Source: Stenotrophomonas aracearum (lineage in GTDB: Bacteria; Pseudomonadota; Gammaproteobacteria; Xanthomonadales; Xanthomonadaceae). Taken from it: 64,000 nt of DNA. The notes beneath the pieces are model-generated. The model worked only from the letters and a program-made list of their open reading frames with translations, was not told the DNA's origin and made no database searches. This document shows, in pieces, positions 31,286 through 38,934 of this stretch. Both the position numbers and the translations under genes were made by a program. Where the stretch lies: positions 2,057,001 to 2,121,000 of the forward strand of contig NZ_CP115543.1 of assembly GCF_031834615.1 (NCBI RefSeq), read 5' to 3'. The number at the start of each line of letters is the position of its first letter. The first letter of the stretch is position 1.

Positions 31286-32011
31286 ATGACCGACCATATT
31301 GTCCAGTCTTTCGATGTCGAGCTGCGGGGGCTTACTTCACACATCCTTGAGCTCGGCATCCTTGCCGAACAGCAGCTTACGGATGCCGTCTGGTCGCTAC
31401 GGCGTGGCAACGAGCAAATGGCCAAGGAAGTGGCAGAGCGTGAGGAGCGACTGAACCGGCTTGCGGCGCAGATTGATAGCGACGCTGTGAGCATGATCGC
31501 GCGTAGACAGCCGCTAGCGATCGACCTTCGCCATGTGATGGCGGCAATCCGAATTAGTTCAAACCTGGAGCGCGTGGGCGATCTTGCTTACAACATTGCC
31601 AAACGCTCGATGGCAATGAGCGAGGCTCCGATACCAGCAGAGCTTGCGGAGCCTATGCAGCGTATGGCCGAGCTCACGCTATTGCAGCTGAAATCAGCGC
31701 GGGAGTCCTTTGCCACGATGGACATTCATTCGGCTTATCGCGTTTGGGAGGAAGATGCAGTAATTGACGCGATGCACACGATCTTGTTCAAGGATATCGT
31801 CCAATGCATGGCCGACGACCGCGCCTCCGCATTTGACTTAGCTCACCTGCTGTTCGTCGTCAAAAATATCGAGCGGGTTGGTGACCACGCAACCAACATA
31901 GCCGAGGACGTCGTATACATGGTCAGCGGAGCGTTACCCATCGGCAAACGCCCCAAGATGGATGAAAGCACCCTGCCCAGGGCGGGAAGTGACAACCTCG
32001 GCAACAGCTAA
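31286..32011 (+). CDS. phoU: Phosphate-regulation protein PhoU
   Basis: A 241-residue all-helical protein with two PhoU repeats. Metal-binding motifs of the EXXXD type are seen in SNLERVGDLAYNIAKR and KNIERVGDHATNIAED. PhoU links the Pst transporter to the PhoR/PhoB pathway and restrains uptake. Since phoRB are absent here, this copy must work with host PhoR or act locally. Last gene of the pst operon. Confidence 0.93.
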   Translation: MTDHIVQSFDVELRGLTSHILELGILAEQQLTDAVWSLRRGNEQMAKEVAEREERLNRLAAQIDSDAVSMIARRQPLAIDLRHVMAAIRISSNLERVGDLAYNIAKRSMAMSEAPIPAELAEPMQRMAELTLLQLKSARESFATMDIHSAYRVWEEDAVIDAMHTILFKDIVQCMADDRASAFDLAHLLFVVKNIERVGDHATNIAEDVVYMVSGALPIGKRPKMDESTLPRAGSDNLGNS

Positions 32012-32164
32012 CAAACCCACTATCCCTGCATATTGGGCCGCTGCGCCCAACGGCGACGAGGTCGGAGAGCCGTTTTGTGACGACGGGACTACCTCCTTCC
32101 CCAGATTTCACGTTGCACCATGCAACGGGTTATTTATCGCATGGTGTTGTGGCACCATGGAGTG

Positions 32165-32716
32165 ATGGCGGTGACATATTACTTTCTTGATACCGAGTGG
32201 TCCGATGTATTGGGCGCTGAGTTGGTCAGCCTCGCGCTGGTCCGGGAGGATGGGGAGCAGGACTTTTACGCCGAACGTGCCGATCTTTCCGAAACGCCGA
32301 CCGACTTTGTTCGCCAGGCCGTATACCCGCTGCTGACCCGCGGAAATGCGGCCATGTCGGATGCGGCTTTGACCACGGCGCTTCGTGCCTTTCTGGGGTC
32401 GGTTGCGACGCCAGCGGTGATGGCGGACTACCCAAACGACTTGCACCTCTTGCAGTACGCCTTGGATGGCTTTGAACTGCCTGACGAGCAGGCTGCAGCC
32501 TGCGGCCCAATTCCCACCCCCATCCTGACGCGCATGCTGAAGGACGGCCTCACGGGAATGCTGGTAGAAGATTGGTTCGCCGCACATCCGGAGCAAAACG
32601 CCAAGCGCCATCACGCGCTGGCGGATGCGCAGGCGTTGCGGATGGCGTGGCTGGTCGCTACCGATCGCCTGCCGCCGCCAGCATGGGCCAAGTCGTACCG
32701 GCGACTCAGGGTATAG
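32165..32716 (+). CDS. DEDDh 3'-5' exonuclease-like protein
   Basis: Start at ATG 32165 (GGAG upstream); an ATG at 32120 would add a poor leader. 184 residues of RNase H/exonuclease fold. Exo I is FLDTEW (Asp9, Glu11), exo II the Asp in MADYPNDLHLL, exo III HHALADAQAL with the H-x4-D spacing. It resembles small 3'-5' exoribonucleases of the Rv2179c type. Substrate unknown. The leader has three CACCATG/CATGGTG repeats (32115-32160) that might be an operator. Confidence 0.75.
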   Translation: MAVTYYFLDTEWSDVLGAELVSLALVREDGEQDFYAERADLSETPTDFVRQAVYPLLTRGNAAMSDAALTTALRAFLGSVATPAVMADYPNDLHLLQYALDGFELPDEQAAACGPIPTPILTRMLKDGLTGMLVEDWFAAHPEQNAKRHHALADAQALRMAWLVATDRLPPPAWAKSYRRLRV

Positions 32717-32799
32717 AAGCTCTGCTGGCTTTGATGCATTGAGCGAATTGGGTATGCTTGCGCCATGAGTCACATCTGCCAGCTCGGCCACCGAATACC

Positions 32800-32826
32800 G
32801 GCGTGATCGCATTGATCGATCACGCC
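32800..32826. repeat. Perfect hairpin overlapping the tRNA 5' end
   Basis: GGCGTGATCG-N7-CGATCACGCC, 10-bp arms, at 32800-32826. Its right arm shares the first three bases of the tRNA acceptor stem at 32824. It could be a terminator-like or processing structure; no T-run follows. Confidence 0.55.
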
Positions 32827-32926
32827 CCTGTTGCTCATGTTGGTCAGAGCGCCGGCCTTATACCCCGGTGAGAGCACGCGCCAGATAAGCGCGTACACGT
32901 CGGTTCGATTCCGACCGGGGGCACCA
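32824..32926 (+). tRNA. Aberrant tRNA with two anticodon-like arms (TAT and GAT)
   Basis: The acceptor strands GCCCCTG (32824-32830) and CGGGGGC (32916-32922) pair fully, with one T-G, then A and an encoded CCA. The D arm is GCTC/GAGC (32833-32850) with a GG-containing loop. The T arm is GTCGG-TTCGATT-CCGAC (32899-32915). The length is 103 nt instead of about 77. Arm 1 is CCGGC-CTTATAC-CCCGG (32852-32868; one mismatch, T33 present, anticodon TAT). Arm 2 is CGCGC-CAGATAA-GCGCG (32877-32893; perfect, anticodon GAT but A at position 33), preceded by a second GAGC and followed by a normal 5-nt variable loop. Both anticodons are for isoleucine. It is either a tRNA-Ile with a 26-nt partial duplication or a long-variable-arm tRNA-Ile(UAU). 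Functionality is uncertain. Confidence 0.65.
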
Positions 32927-32929
32927 CCG

Positions 32930-33556
32930 TCAATGACGGAAGAATGCTTCTACTTGCGCGCCATGGCAGCGCTTGTACTTGCTGCCGCTGCCACACAGGC
33001 ACGGCGTATGTTCACGCAGTCCCGCACCGAGTGACTGGCCCAAGAAATCCCTGGCCTGTAGAAGGGGCTGGATTTCATTGGCGGGAACGCTCACTTCTCC
33101 ATATTGGGATGCTCGCTCGCCGCGGTTCATCACCCGGACTATCGCTTCAGACATCTGGATGAAGTGCTTGATGAGCATGTCATCGCGTAACGGCATGCGG
33201 ACGTTGTCGATGGCCAAGCCCTCGTAGCGTCTGCGCGGATCGGGCACAAAGAGAATGCGTGTCTCACCTTCAGGCTTTGGCGTGATGTCGACCATTTCAC
33301 CCTCGGGGCTGACCCACACGGCATGGAATTCTGCCTCCACCAGCACGTGCGGCCATTCCCACAGCTGCCAACCGCACCGCATCTGGCCGCCGTCCCGCGT
33401 GATCTTCGCTTGCACGTTGGGAAAGCACTCATGCACGATCGCATCGGCTTCCGGCTGCACAGGCAGATAGACGGGCTCTGCGCCGCGCACGACGGAATCG
33501 GTCAGGCGCCGCACTGCACGGGTGATTTCCGGGGGTGTGGTCGTTACCACGGTCAT
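32930..33556 (-). CDS. SEC-C zinc-motif protein
   Basis: Start at ATG 33556 behind AAGGAG; the open frame reaches 33595. About 208 residues. The C-terminus is a SEC-C metal-binding motif, PCLCGSGSKYKRCHG (three Cys, one His), followed by a short tail. The first 170 residues are unrecognised, without membrane segments. SEC-C motifs bind zinc and often mediate protein or nucleic-acid contacts. Its stop is four bases beyond the tRNA CCA on the opposite strand. Confidence 0.7.
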   Translation of the reverse strand: MTVVTTTPPEITRAVRRLTDSVVRGAEPVYLPVQPEADAIVHECFPNVQAKITRDGGQMRCGWQLWEWPHVLVEAEFHAVWVSPEGEMVDITPKPEGETRILFVPDPRRRYEGLAIDNVRMPLRDDMLIKHFIQMSEAIVRVMNRGERASQYGEVSVPANEIQPLLQARDFLGQSLGAGLREHTPCLCGSGSKYKRCHGAQVEAFFRH

Positions 33557-33601
33557 AGCAAAGCTCCTTGCGATCGTTGCGCCTAGTGTTCTCAACCTAG
33601 G

Positions 33602-34624
33602 TTATGGCTCCGGCGTCTCTTCCGATGAGATCCGCTTCGAGCCTTTACCGCCGGTACTGGCCGGCTGTAGCTGGGCCAAAAGCGGCTCCAAGGTGCTCAG
33701 ACGCACCGTGGCGCGCAGGGTCCCCGCCTCGGCGTGCTCGCGTCGTTCGCGCTCCTGGGTCAATTCGGTCCGAGCTTGGGTGAGCTCCTGTCGTACTGCT
33801 TCCAAACTCTGGGTATCTTGGCTCCAACGCACCTGCAGCGCCTGGTGTTCGGCCGCTGTGAGGCGCAGCGTATCGAGCTCGCCTTGTTGTGTCTGGATGG
33901 TCTGGCGCAACTGCGCTAACTCCCTTTCCAGCCGAGTGTGGCGTTCCAGCCATTGGCCGTTTTCCCTGTTGAGCTGCACCAGGTCGTGGTTTTTGGTGGT
34001 CAACACTTCGTTGGCTTGGCGCAGGGCGACCTGCAGTTCCTGCACCTGGTGCTCATGCCGGCGTTGCTCCTGCTCGCGCTGGTCTTTGACCGAGGTGCGG
34101 TAGTGCTCAAGGGCTTCCCTGGCATGCTCGTGCTTCTGTTCCAGGGAGCGCGCATGGCTTTCGTGCTCGGTCAGTCGCGCTGTGAGGCCCGCGATGCGCT
34201 CCTCTAGCTGGGCCAGTTCAGTGGTACGGCTGGCCAAGTCGCGCCTAGCCGCTTCGCCGGCCTCGCGCTCTGTCTGCAGCGCCGCCTCGGTGCGCTGAAG
34301 CTGCGCACTGAGGCTTCCGGCCTCTTGCCGGGCCTGTTCCAAGGCTTGGGTGCCCGCTTGCAGCTCGGCCTGGAAGCGCTCTTGCGCTTGGGCGATCAGC
34401 GCCTCGGCCTCGCCGTGCAGTCGCTCGGCCAGCCGCGCGACCAGGTCCTGCAGGGCATCGCTGACAGCGATCTTGGCGCGTAGGCCTTGCCCTTCCTCCT
34501 CTTCCAGCTCCTTCAGGTAGCGATGGATGGTGGTTTTGGACCCAGTGTTGCCCAGCGCCACGCGGACGGCGTCCACCGAGGGGTTCTTACCTTCGGCCCG
34601 GAGGATGTCGCGGGCGCGCTGCAC
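33602..34624 (-). CDS. KfrA-like DNA-binding coiled-coil protein
   Basis: A 340-residue KfrA. The N-terminal domain (NPSVDAVRVALGNTGSKTTIHRYL) is followed by about 230 residues of coiled coil with dense Gln/Glu/Arg heptads, and a short basic tail. It is a close paralogue of the protein at 59096 along its whole length. The only start is GTG 34624. The relative has about 10 more residues at the N-terminus, and here the frame meets a TGA 36 bases upstream, so the 5' end may have been replaced. Two tandem TCTGCC/GGCAGA dyads lie just upstream. A role in DNA organisation or repression of its own region is inferred from KfrA of IncP plasmids. Confidence 0.82.
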   Translation of the reverse strand: MQRARDILRAEGKNPSVDAVRVALGNTGSKTTIHRYLKELEEEEGQGLRAKIAVSDALQDLVARLAERLHGEAEALIAQAQERFQAELQAGTQALEQARQEAGSLSAQLQRTEAALQTEREAGEAARRDLASRTTELAQLEERIAGLTARLTEHESHARSLEQKHEHAREALEHYRTSVKDQREQEQRRHEHQVQELQVALRQANEVLTTKNHDLVQLNRENGQWLERHTRLERELAQLRQTIQTQQGELDTLRLTAAEHQALQVRWSQDTQSLEAVRQELTQARTELTQERERREHAEAGTLRATVRLSTLEPLLAQLQPASTGGKGSKRISSEETPEP

Positions 34625-34644
34625 ATTGTTCGTCGACAGACAAT

Positions 34645-34684
34645 TCTGCCCTGATCAGGCAGAGATTCTGCCCCTTCAGGCAGA
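34645..34684. repeat. Two tandem dyads TCTGCC/GGCAGA
   Basis: TCTGCC-N7-GGCAGA (34645-34663) and TCTGCC-N6-GGCAGA (34667-34684), 22 bp apart, with shared ATTC before each. They sit 20-60 bp upstream of the kfrA start. They may be its operator, or the repeated end of an insertion sequence that replaced the kfrA 5' end. Confidence 0.55.
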
Positions 34685-34817
34685 CAATACTGGCTCGCCG
34701 TGAATCCATGCAGAGATTTCTGGCTGTAGATTGGCCCGTTGCACACATCTACCGTTACAGGACCAGTTGAGCTCGCAGTTTAAGGAGCCTCTTACTTCAT
34801 CGAAGGCCTGTCCGTCC

Positions 34818-34970
34818 TCATCGAAGCGCTTTCCGCCGGTGCCTGCCGATGGCCCGATCTGTCTGAGTAGACATGATCCGCCACAGGCCAGTTATCGGAG
34901 AGAAGAACCCGGCCGGGGTTTCCCTCGCGCCCTGGACGAATCCGCGGAGCATGGCAGTCATCAGATTCAT
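34818..34970 (-). CDS. Small 50-residue protein of accessory elements
   Basis: From ATG 34970, behind GAGGTGA, this frame encodes 50 residues: an amphipathic N-terminus, the motif GARETPAGFFSPITGLW, and a basic C-terminus. I have an impression that short proteins with the R-E-T-P-x-G-F/Y-F pattern occur on integrative elements, but the function is unknown. It precedes kfrA on the same strand by about 190 bp. The good ribosome-binding site is the main evidence. Confidence 0.45.
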   Translation of the reverse strand: MNLMTAMLRGFVQGARETPAGFFSPITGLWRIMSTQTDRAIGRHRRKALR

Positions 34971-35086
34971 GGTCGTCACCTCGCCCAATGGTGGATCAGA
35001 TGTATCGGTACTGCACCGTAACACGCGCTGCCGACGGCTAGCTGCGCTTGTGGGCAGCCCTCGGCCTGACTGGTCAGATGGGTTGA

Positions 35087-35101
35087 GACGTTTCCCCCAC
35101 A
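35087..35101 (+). promoter_or_regulatory. GACGTTTCCCCCACA element, copy 1
   Basis: Located 61 bp before the start of the first MbcA/ParS-like gene. A near-identical element lies 68 bp before its paralogue (36392-36406), and another copy is at 35649-35662. Conserved sequence and spacing suggest an operator or promoter box. Confidence 0.55.
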
Positions 35102-35162
35102 GGTTACCTGAGTGGCGAGCCGTGGCATTCTTGCGGCAAGCAGCTTCTGCAGCAGGCGTCCT

Positions 35163-35609
35163 ATGCACTGGGATCCACCATCGGAAACGACCGCGTCTGC
35201 TCAAGCCAGGGTGGATGTCGCGACAGATTGGCTCGATGCGGACACTTTCGAAGCGTTGCTGAGCCCGGATGCCCTTCAAGGCCGGACCCTGAAGCAATGC
35301 CTTCAATCTGACAGCGTTTTGGGCGTGTGGATCGCAGAACGGAAGCTCTATCTCTTTCCACAGTGGCAGCTCGACCCTGCTGGGACACCTTGGGCTGGCC
35401 TCTCTGCAGTGTTGGCGCTACTGCGTGGGCCATATGGCGTTTCAAGCGGCGAACCTACGTCTGGGTGGGAGGAAATCGAGTGGCTGGTCGCTCCGCATGC
35501 TCTATTGTCCGGCGCGAAGCCATCAGAGGTACTTGCTCTGGATCCGGATCTGGTCCTGGCCGTGGCCAAGCAAGAGTTCTCCTCTTCTAGCGATGATGGC
35601 CGCTGGTGA
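35163..35609 (+). CDS. MbcA/ParS-like (Xre antitoxin-type) domain protein
   Basis: Start at ATG 35163; 148 residues. The segment SVLGVWIAERKLYLFPQWQLD followed by GLSAVLALL matches the region LLGVYV...YRYPTWQF of the gene at 36475, so the two are paralogues. The end (EEIEWLVAPHALLSGAKPSEVLALDPDLVLAVAKQEF) is like the MbcA/ParS/Xre toxin-binding domain. Such domains are usually antitoxins paired with RES toxins, but no RES gene is next to it. It may be a solitary regulator. The cognate partner, if any, is unknown. Confidence 0.6.
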   Translation: MHWDPPSETTASAQARVDVATDWLDADTFEALLSPDALQGRTLKQCLQSDSVLGVWIAERKLYLFPQWQLDPAGTPWAGLSAVLALLRGPYGVSSGEPTSGWEEIEWLVAPHALLSGAKPSEVLALDPDLVLAVAKQEFSSSSDDGRW

Positions 35610-36002
35610 ACCCTGATCCTTGCGCTGAACCTTGACCAGGCAATTCGGGACGTTTCCCCCACGCTTTTAGCTCGCCTTTCAGCCGGCCACTAGGCGTGGC
35701 CCGGCCGCGCTGGTGATGATGCCCATGCCGTTCGCGCTACGTGCGTCCTGGGCTGCGCCAGGTATTGATGAGGTTGACGACTCGGTGTACTATCGGGACG
35801 TACTCAAAAAACACAATAAAATCAATGCGTTACCTCGCATAACGCATCTTATGTTTGTCAGGGCGATGTAAATGTCTATATGGCTTCGGTTTTTGCCGGA
35901 TGCTGCCGATCTTTCGTCGAGGTGCGGCTTTCCCTGATAGACACTCAGGATTTCCTCTGACAGATTCGCTTGGCCAATCCAGGCGCAGCTAGGGGAACTT
36001 GC
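35610..36002. other. Intergenic region with an element and a dyad
   Basis: This 393-bp stretch holds no supported gene. It contains the second GACGTTTCCCCCAC element (35649-35662), an A+T-rich patch near 35800-35825, and the perfect inverted repeat ATGCGTTA-N7-TAACGCAT (35825-35847). The YegP-type gene starts at 36003 and may be regulated from the dyad. Confidence 0.5.
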
Positions 36003-36332
36003 ATGGCAGCTCGATATGTTCTGAGTCGTTCGGGAACGCAGTACCGCTTTGTCCTTAAGGCCGGCAACAACGAGATCATCCTCACCAGTGAATTGTATGC
36101 CTCCAAGCAAGGGGCACTGACTGGAATTGCTTCAGTCAAGGCGAACTCTCCTGAAGATTCGCGCTATGAGCGCAAGAACGCGGCAAACGGCCAGCCTATG
36201 TTCAACCTCAAGGCCGCTAATGGCGAGCGCATTGGTACCAGTGAGACCTACTCTTCCACCCAGGCCCGCGAGGCAGGAATTCAGGCTGTTAAAAACAACG
36301 GGCCAACTGCGCCAGTTGACGACCAGGCTTGA
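36003..36332 (+). CDS. YegP-type DUF1508 protein
   Basis: Start at ATG 36003. 109 residues with two tandem repeats of about 48 residues: YRFVLKAGNNEIILTSELYASKQGA and MFNLKAANGERIGTSETYSSTQA, each followed by GI-S/Q-VK. This is the two-fold alpha-beta YegP fold. Its function is unknown, though the family is widespread on mobile elements. The reading frame opens at 35970, but the ATG at 36003 follows GGGGAAC and fits the family start. Confidence 0.85.
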   Translation: MAARYVLSRSGTQYRFVLKAGNNEIILTSELYASKQGALTGIASVKANSPEDSRYERKNAANGQPMFNLKAANGERIGTSETYSSTQAREAGIQAVKNNGPTAPVDDQA

Positions 36333-36391
36333 ATTCCAAATGGGGAGCATGCCGCTCCCCTCCGCGGGCGTGCCCTATTCGTGAGGCTTGG

Positions 36392-36406
36392 GACGTTTTC
36401 CCCACA
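36392..36406 (+). promoter_or_regulatory. GACGTTTTCCCCACA element, copy 3
   Basis: Differs from copy 1 at a single base (T for C). It lies 68 bp before the second MbcA/ParS-like gene. See 35087-35101. Confidence 0.55.
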
Positions 36407-36474
36407 GATCGCCCACAATCTTCCGACTTGCTAGACTCGTGTTCTGTGTGGTCTCCATAGTGCGAGGCGGCTGA

Positions 36475-36831
36475 ATGCACTTCGACACCTTTACGCCCGC
36501 TCAACGGATCCTCCGAGATGCGGCTGACGCGCGCCAAACACTTGCTGAGCAATGGCTCACTGCAGCACAGGTCAGTCAGGGGCTTGGCTCTCATGCTCCG
36601 AACGGTGGCCGCTTGGTCAGCCAGTTGCGCCGCGCTGGCAAGTTGCTGGGGGTCTACGTCACCAATCCGTCGCCCAGTTACCGCTACCCGACATGGCAGT
36701 TCCTCCCGAGCGGCCAGCCTGTGGACCACTTGGCCGAGATTCTGGCTGTGCTGCGTGAGTTCGGTCCTTTTGAGCAAGAAGGTCGGCAGGGATTCGTGAG
36801 AAAAACAGCCGAATCGTCTCTAACACCATGA
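36475..36831 (+). CDS. MbcA/ParS-like protein, short paralogue
   Basis: A 118-residue protein. QVSQGLGSHAPNGGRLVSQLRRAGKLLGVYV (about 36-66) resembles a helix-turn-helix region. PSYRYPTWQF and HLAEILAVLREFGPF match the core of the protein at 35163, but the C-terminal toxin-binding part is missing. Probably a DNA-binding or partner protein of the same family. No toxin gene is adjacent. It shares the GACGTTT element upstream with its paralogue. Confidence 0.55.
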   Translation: MHFDTFTPAQRILRDAADARQTLAEQWLTAAQVSQGLGSHAPNGGRLVSQLRRAGKLLGVYVTNPSPSYRYPTWQFLPSGQPVDHLAEILAVLREFGPFEQEGRQGFVRKTAESSLTP

Positions 36832-37001
36832 TTCAACGAGGAAACACCCCTCGACGTCAGGCAGTTCGTGGATTACAGACCTAGGCTTGATTGAACCAGA
36901 AGCCGCGTGACACAGGCATTCCTGGAGTACTGCTCAGGCACGCGTGCCCTTCTTGAATATTGGATTCAAGAGTTTCCACGCTCCTGACCCAACGGAAACC
37001 T

Positions 37002-37943
37002 TCAAGAAGGCTCTGACCGTCGCCTGATCCATTGCAGTAGTTCCTCGTGCGGGATCGTACGTCCAGCGTCGACGTCGGCCATACCCTCGCGGGTCCGCCG
37101 TTCCTTCTCTTCCTCGGTCAATCCCGGAAGGAGTGCTAGTAGCTTATCTTCAGGGCTCATAGGCCGATGAGCTGTGCTCAAGTTGGCTTGATTCTCGTGA
37201 AAAAATATGGGCAGGATCTGGGGATCATCCAAGCCCGCCGGCAAAGGCAGCGATACGTCGTGGACCGCCAAGTCGATGATGACGTCCAAATCTGAGCATA
37301 AGGGCTGTATGGCGGTGGTCACCAGACGAGCCGCCCGCTCGGCGAAAGCCAGGTCCACCACCAGCCAGATCAACAGACCGGGAGGCTGTTCGACGCCCCC
37401 TGACGAGTGAGTTTCCAGGAGATAGGCCGACGAGACGAAGTCGGCGTGCTCAAGGCTGCCGCTGATGGCCGGAGCGAGCCAAGCCGGCGCGGCCTGGGCA
37501 GGTCTCACCGCGAACTCCGCCGGCGCCAGACGTTCCACCCTGGCCAGAAAGCCCGTATCCAACAATGTCGCAACCTCTTCCGGGTACAGGACAACGCCGC
37601 CGTAGTTGGGATTGAGCATCAACGTCGCGCCGCGAGTACCGGTTAGCAGCTCACGGCCTGAAACTCCCAGAATTCTGACAGCAGACGAGCTGGCCGCCTG
37701 CGCCTTGTCGAGCGAGGTAAAGAAAGGGATCGCATCGAAACCGTCAGGATGGCGGAACTGGACCAGCCGCAGTGTCTGCGCGTCGTCCGAGATGGGCGCA
37801 TGCACGTACACGATCGCATCCATCAGTCGCTTGAAGAATGCGCGTTCCTCGGCCGCACTGTCGCGGGCCCGTTCAAAGGAAGCCTCCAGCGCTGTCTCCG
37901 CAGACGTAGTCCCTCTTCCACGCGGCCTGCTCGGTTGCTTCAT
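37002..37943 (-). CDS. SseB-domain protein
   Basis: Start at ATG 37943, two bases from the stop of the upstream frame (37946); the open frame extends to 37985. 313 residues. The segment ERAFFKRLMDAIVYVHAPISDDAQTL... with FFTSLDKAQ and LMLNPNYGGVVLYPEEV is the SseB N-terminal domain pattern. The C-terminal tail (GMADVDAGRTIPHEELLQWI) resembles antitoxin or ribbon-helix-helix tails. Function unknown. It is translationally linked to a BPSL0761-type frame and probably expressed from an XRE-controlled promoter at 38239. Confidence 0.7.
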   Translation of the reverse strand: MKQPSRPRGRGTTSAETALEASFERARDSAAEERAFFKRLMDAIVYVHAPISDDAQTLRLVQFRHPDGFDAIPFFTSLDKAQAASSSAVRILGVSGRELLTGTRGATLMLNPNYGGVVLYPEEVATLLDTGFLARVERLAPAEFAVRPAQAAPAWLAPAISGSLEHADFVSSAYLLETHSSGGVEQPPGLLIWLVVDLAFAERAARLVTTAIQPLCSDLDVIIDLAVHDVSLPLPAGLDDPQILPIFFHENQANLSTAHRPMSPEDKLLALLPGLTEEEKERRTREGMADVDAGRTIPHEELLQWIRRRSEPS

Positions 37944-37945
37944 GG

Positions 37946-38218
37946 TCAGATGCGATGAGGGCCAAGCGGGTACCCGGAGAACCAATCCGCCTCGATCTCG
38001 CTGCTCAGGTAGGGTCGTACGAAGGCCGACTGGGTCAGCGCTCGCAGCCGCTCTTCGTGCTCAGCAATCGCCTCGATGTCGCTGACGGTTGGATAGTGCC
38101 GCAGCAGTCAATATGCCTCTTGCCGCACCTCTTTAGGCACGGCTTGGCTGGCCGCTAGCTGCCTGAGGAACGCGCCCGCCTGCAGCACATTGCGGGTGCG
38201 CTCAGATGGCATCGTCAT
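37946..38218 (-). pseudogene. BPSL0761-type small protein with in-frame stop
   Basis: From ATG 38218 the frame reads MTMPSERTRNVLQAGAFLRQL, then a TGA (38108-38110) after residue 36, and continues in frame for 53 residues (LLRHYPTVSDIEAIAEHEERL...) to a stop at 37946. BPSL0761 family members have an uninterrupted E-A-x-x-LLRHYP here. One C-to-T change of a CGA codon explains the stop. The remaining frame is otherwise intact, so the loss looks recent. The second half abuts the SseB-type gene. Confidence 0.7.
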
Positions 38219-38238
38219 GACATCAAGAATGACTAGCA

Positions 38239-38253
38239 CTAAGGAATGCTTAG
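38239..38253. promoter_or_regulatory. XRE-type operator CTAAG-N5-CTTAG, copy 1
   Basis: CTAAG-GAATG-CTTAG, 20 bp before the BPSL0761/SseB operon. With flanks it reads ACTAAG-N5-CTTAGCTT, the same as the site at 58220-58238 upstream of the XRE gene. The XRE protein probably binds both. Confidence 0.6.
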
Positions 38254-38401
38254 CTTATCGCGTTTGTGGCCGGCCAGGGCACGGTGCAACTACAGACCTT
38301 GCGATTCCTGTATTAATGTAATATAATCAATAACTTAATTCGCATAAGTGAGCGTTATGTCCATGGAGTGAGGGCCAATAGGAACGAGCAGGTAGCCTGA
38401 G

Positions 38402-38484
38402 CCTTCCCATGATGGGAAGGTCAACAACGCGGGACGGATTACCACTCAACTTGCCTGTCGTTTGACCTTCCCACCGTGGGAAGG
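38402..38484. promoter_or_regulatory. Two CueR-type operators, opposite orientations
   Basis: CCTTCCC-N5-GGGAAGG occurs at 38402-38420 and at 38466-38484. The right one follows a -35 box TTGACC (38462-38467) and points to copZ. The left one follows TTGACC on the minus strand (38424-38419) and points away. A dyad next to a -35 box in a long spacer is typical for copper-sensing MerR regulators such as CueR. The -10 elements are weak. No cueR gene is in the window and no gene directly follows the left promoter. The rest of the gap 38254-38401 has an A+T-rich patch and the dyad CATAA-N7-TTATG (38343-38359). Confidence 0.7.
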
Positions 38485-38533
38485 CTCATCGTCACGCCGT
38501 CGGCAAACCGCCGATGCTTTTGGAGGGTTGTCC

Positions 38534-38797
38534 ATGAATCTCGTTGTTGAAGGTATGACCTGTGGTCACTGTGTCCGAACGGTCACCCAAGCCATTCAGG
38601 CCCTTGACCCCCACGCCCAGGTGGACGTCGATCTGGGCAGTGGCGTGGTCAAGATCGAGGGCCTGCTTGCCGTAGAACAGGCGGTTGAGGCTATCCAGCG
38701 GCAAGGCTATGTGATCGCTGCGGTGCTCCCTTCTGAGGCTGGTACGCCGGCCGCCCCGGCCGTCGCATCCTCCTGCTGCGGCGGATGCCACCGCTGA
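38534..38797 (+). CDS. copZ: CopZ-like copper chaperone
   Basis: Start at ATG 38534, after GGAGGGTTG. 87 residues. One heavy-metal-associated domain with GMTCGHC (Cys10, Cys13), followed by a short Ala/Pro linker and a second Cys cluster, SSCCGGCHR, at the end. It probably carries Cu(I) to the P-type ATPase or the regulator. First gene after a CueR-type operator. The extra C-terminal cysteines are not common in CopZ. Confidence 0.85.
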   Translation: MNLVVEGMTCGHCVRTVTQAIQALDPHAQVDVDLGSGVVKIEGLLAVEQAVEAIQRQGYVIAAVLPSEAGTPAAPAVASSCCGGCHR

Positions 38798-38934
38798 GTC
38801 CGCGCGAGGGCTTGATCCTGATCAATGACAGTCGGCCCCAAGAGGGCTAGACTGGCCATCATGAGAGCTCGCACGTCCCCTGCCCTGATCTGCCCAGCGT
38901 CCGCAGGCGCTGCTTCGGGCGTGCGGGAGCTGTC

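Noticed and set aside
32824..32926. Selenocysteine or Leu/Ser class II tRNA
   Set aside because: The extra arm is far longer and sits next to a duplicated GAGC. The second stem-loop resembles an Ile(GAT) anticodon arm followed by a normal variable loop.
34645..34684. CRISPR-like repeats
   Set aside because: Only two imperfect units with no spacers. No CRISPR array or cas gene was seen in the window.
38462..38533. Upstream start for copZ
   Set aside because: It would place the CueR-type operator inside the gene. ATG 38534 gives the expected chaperone N-terminus.
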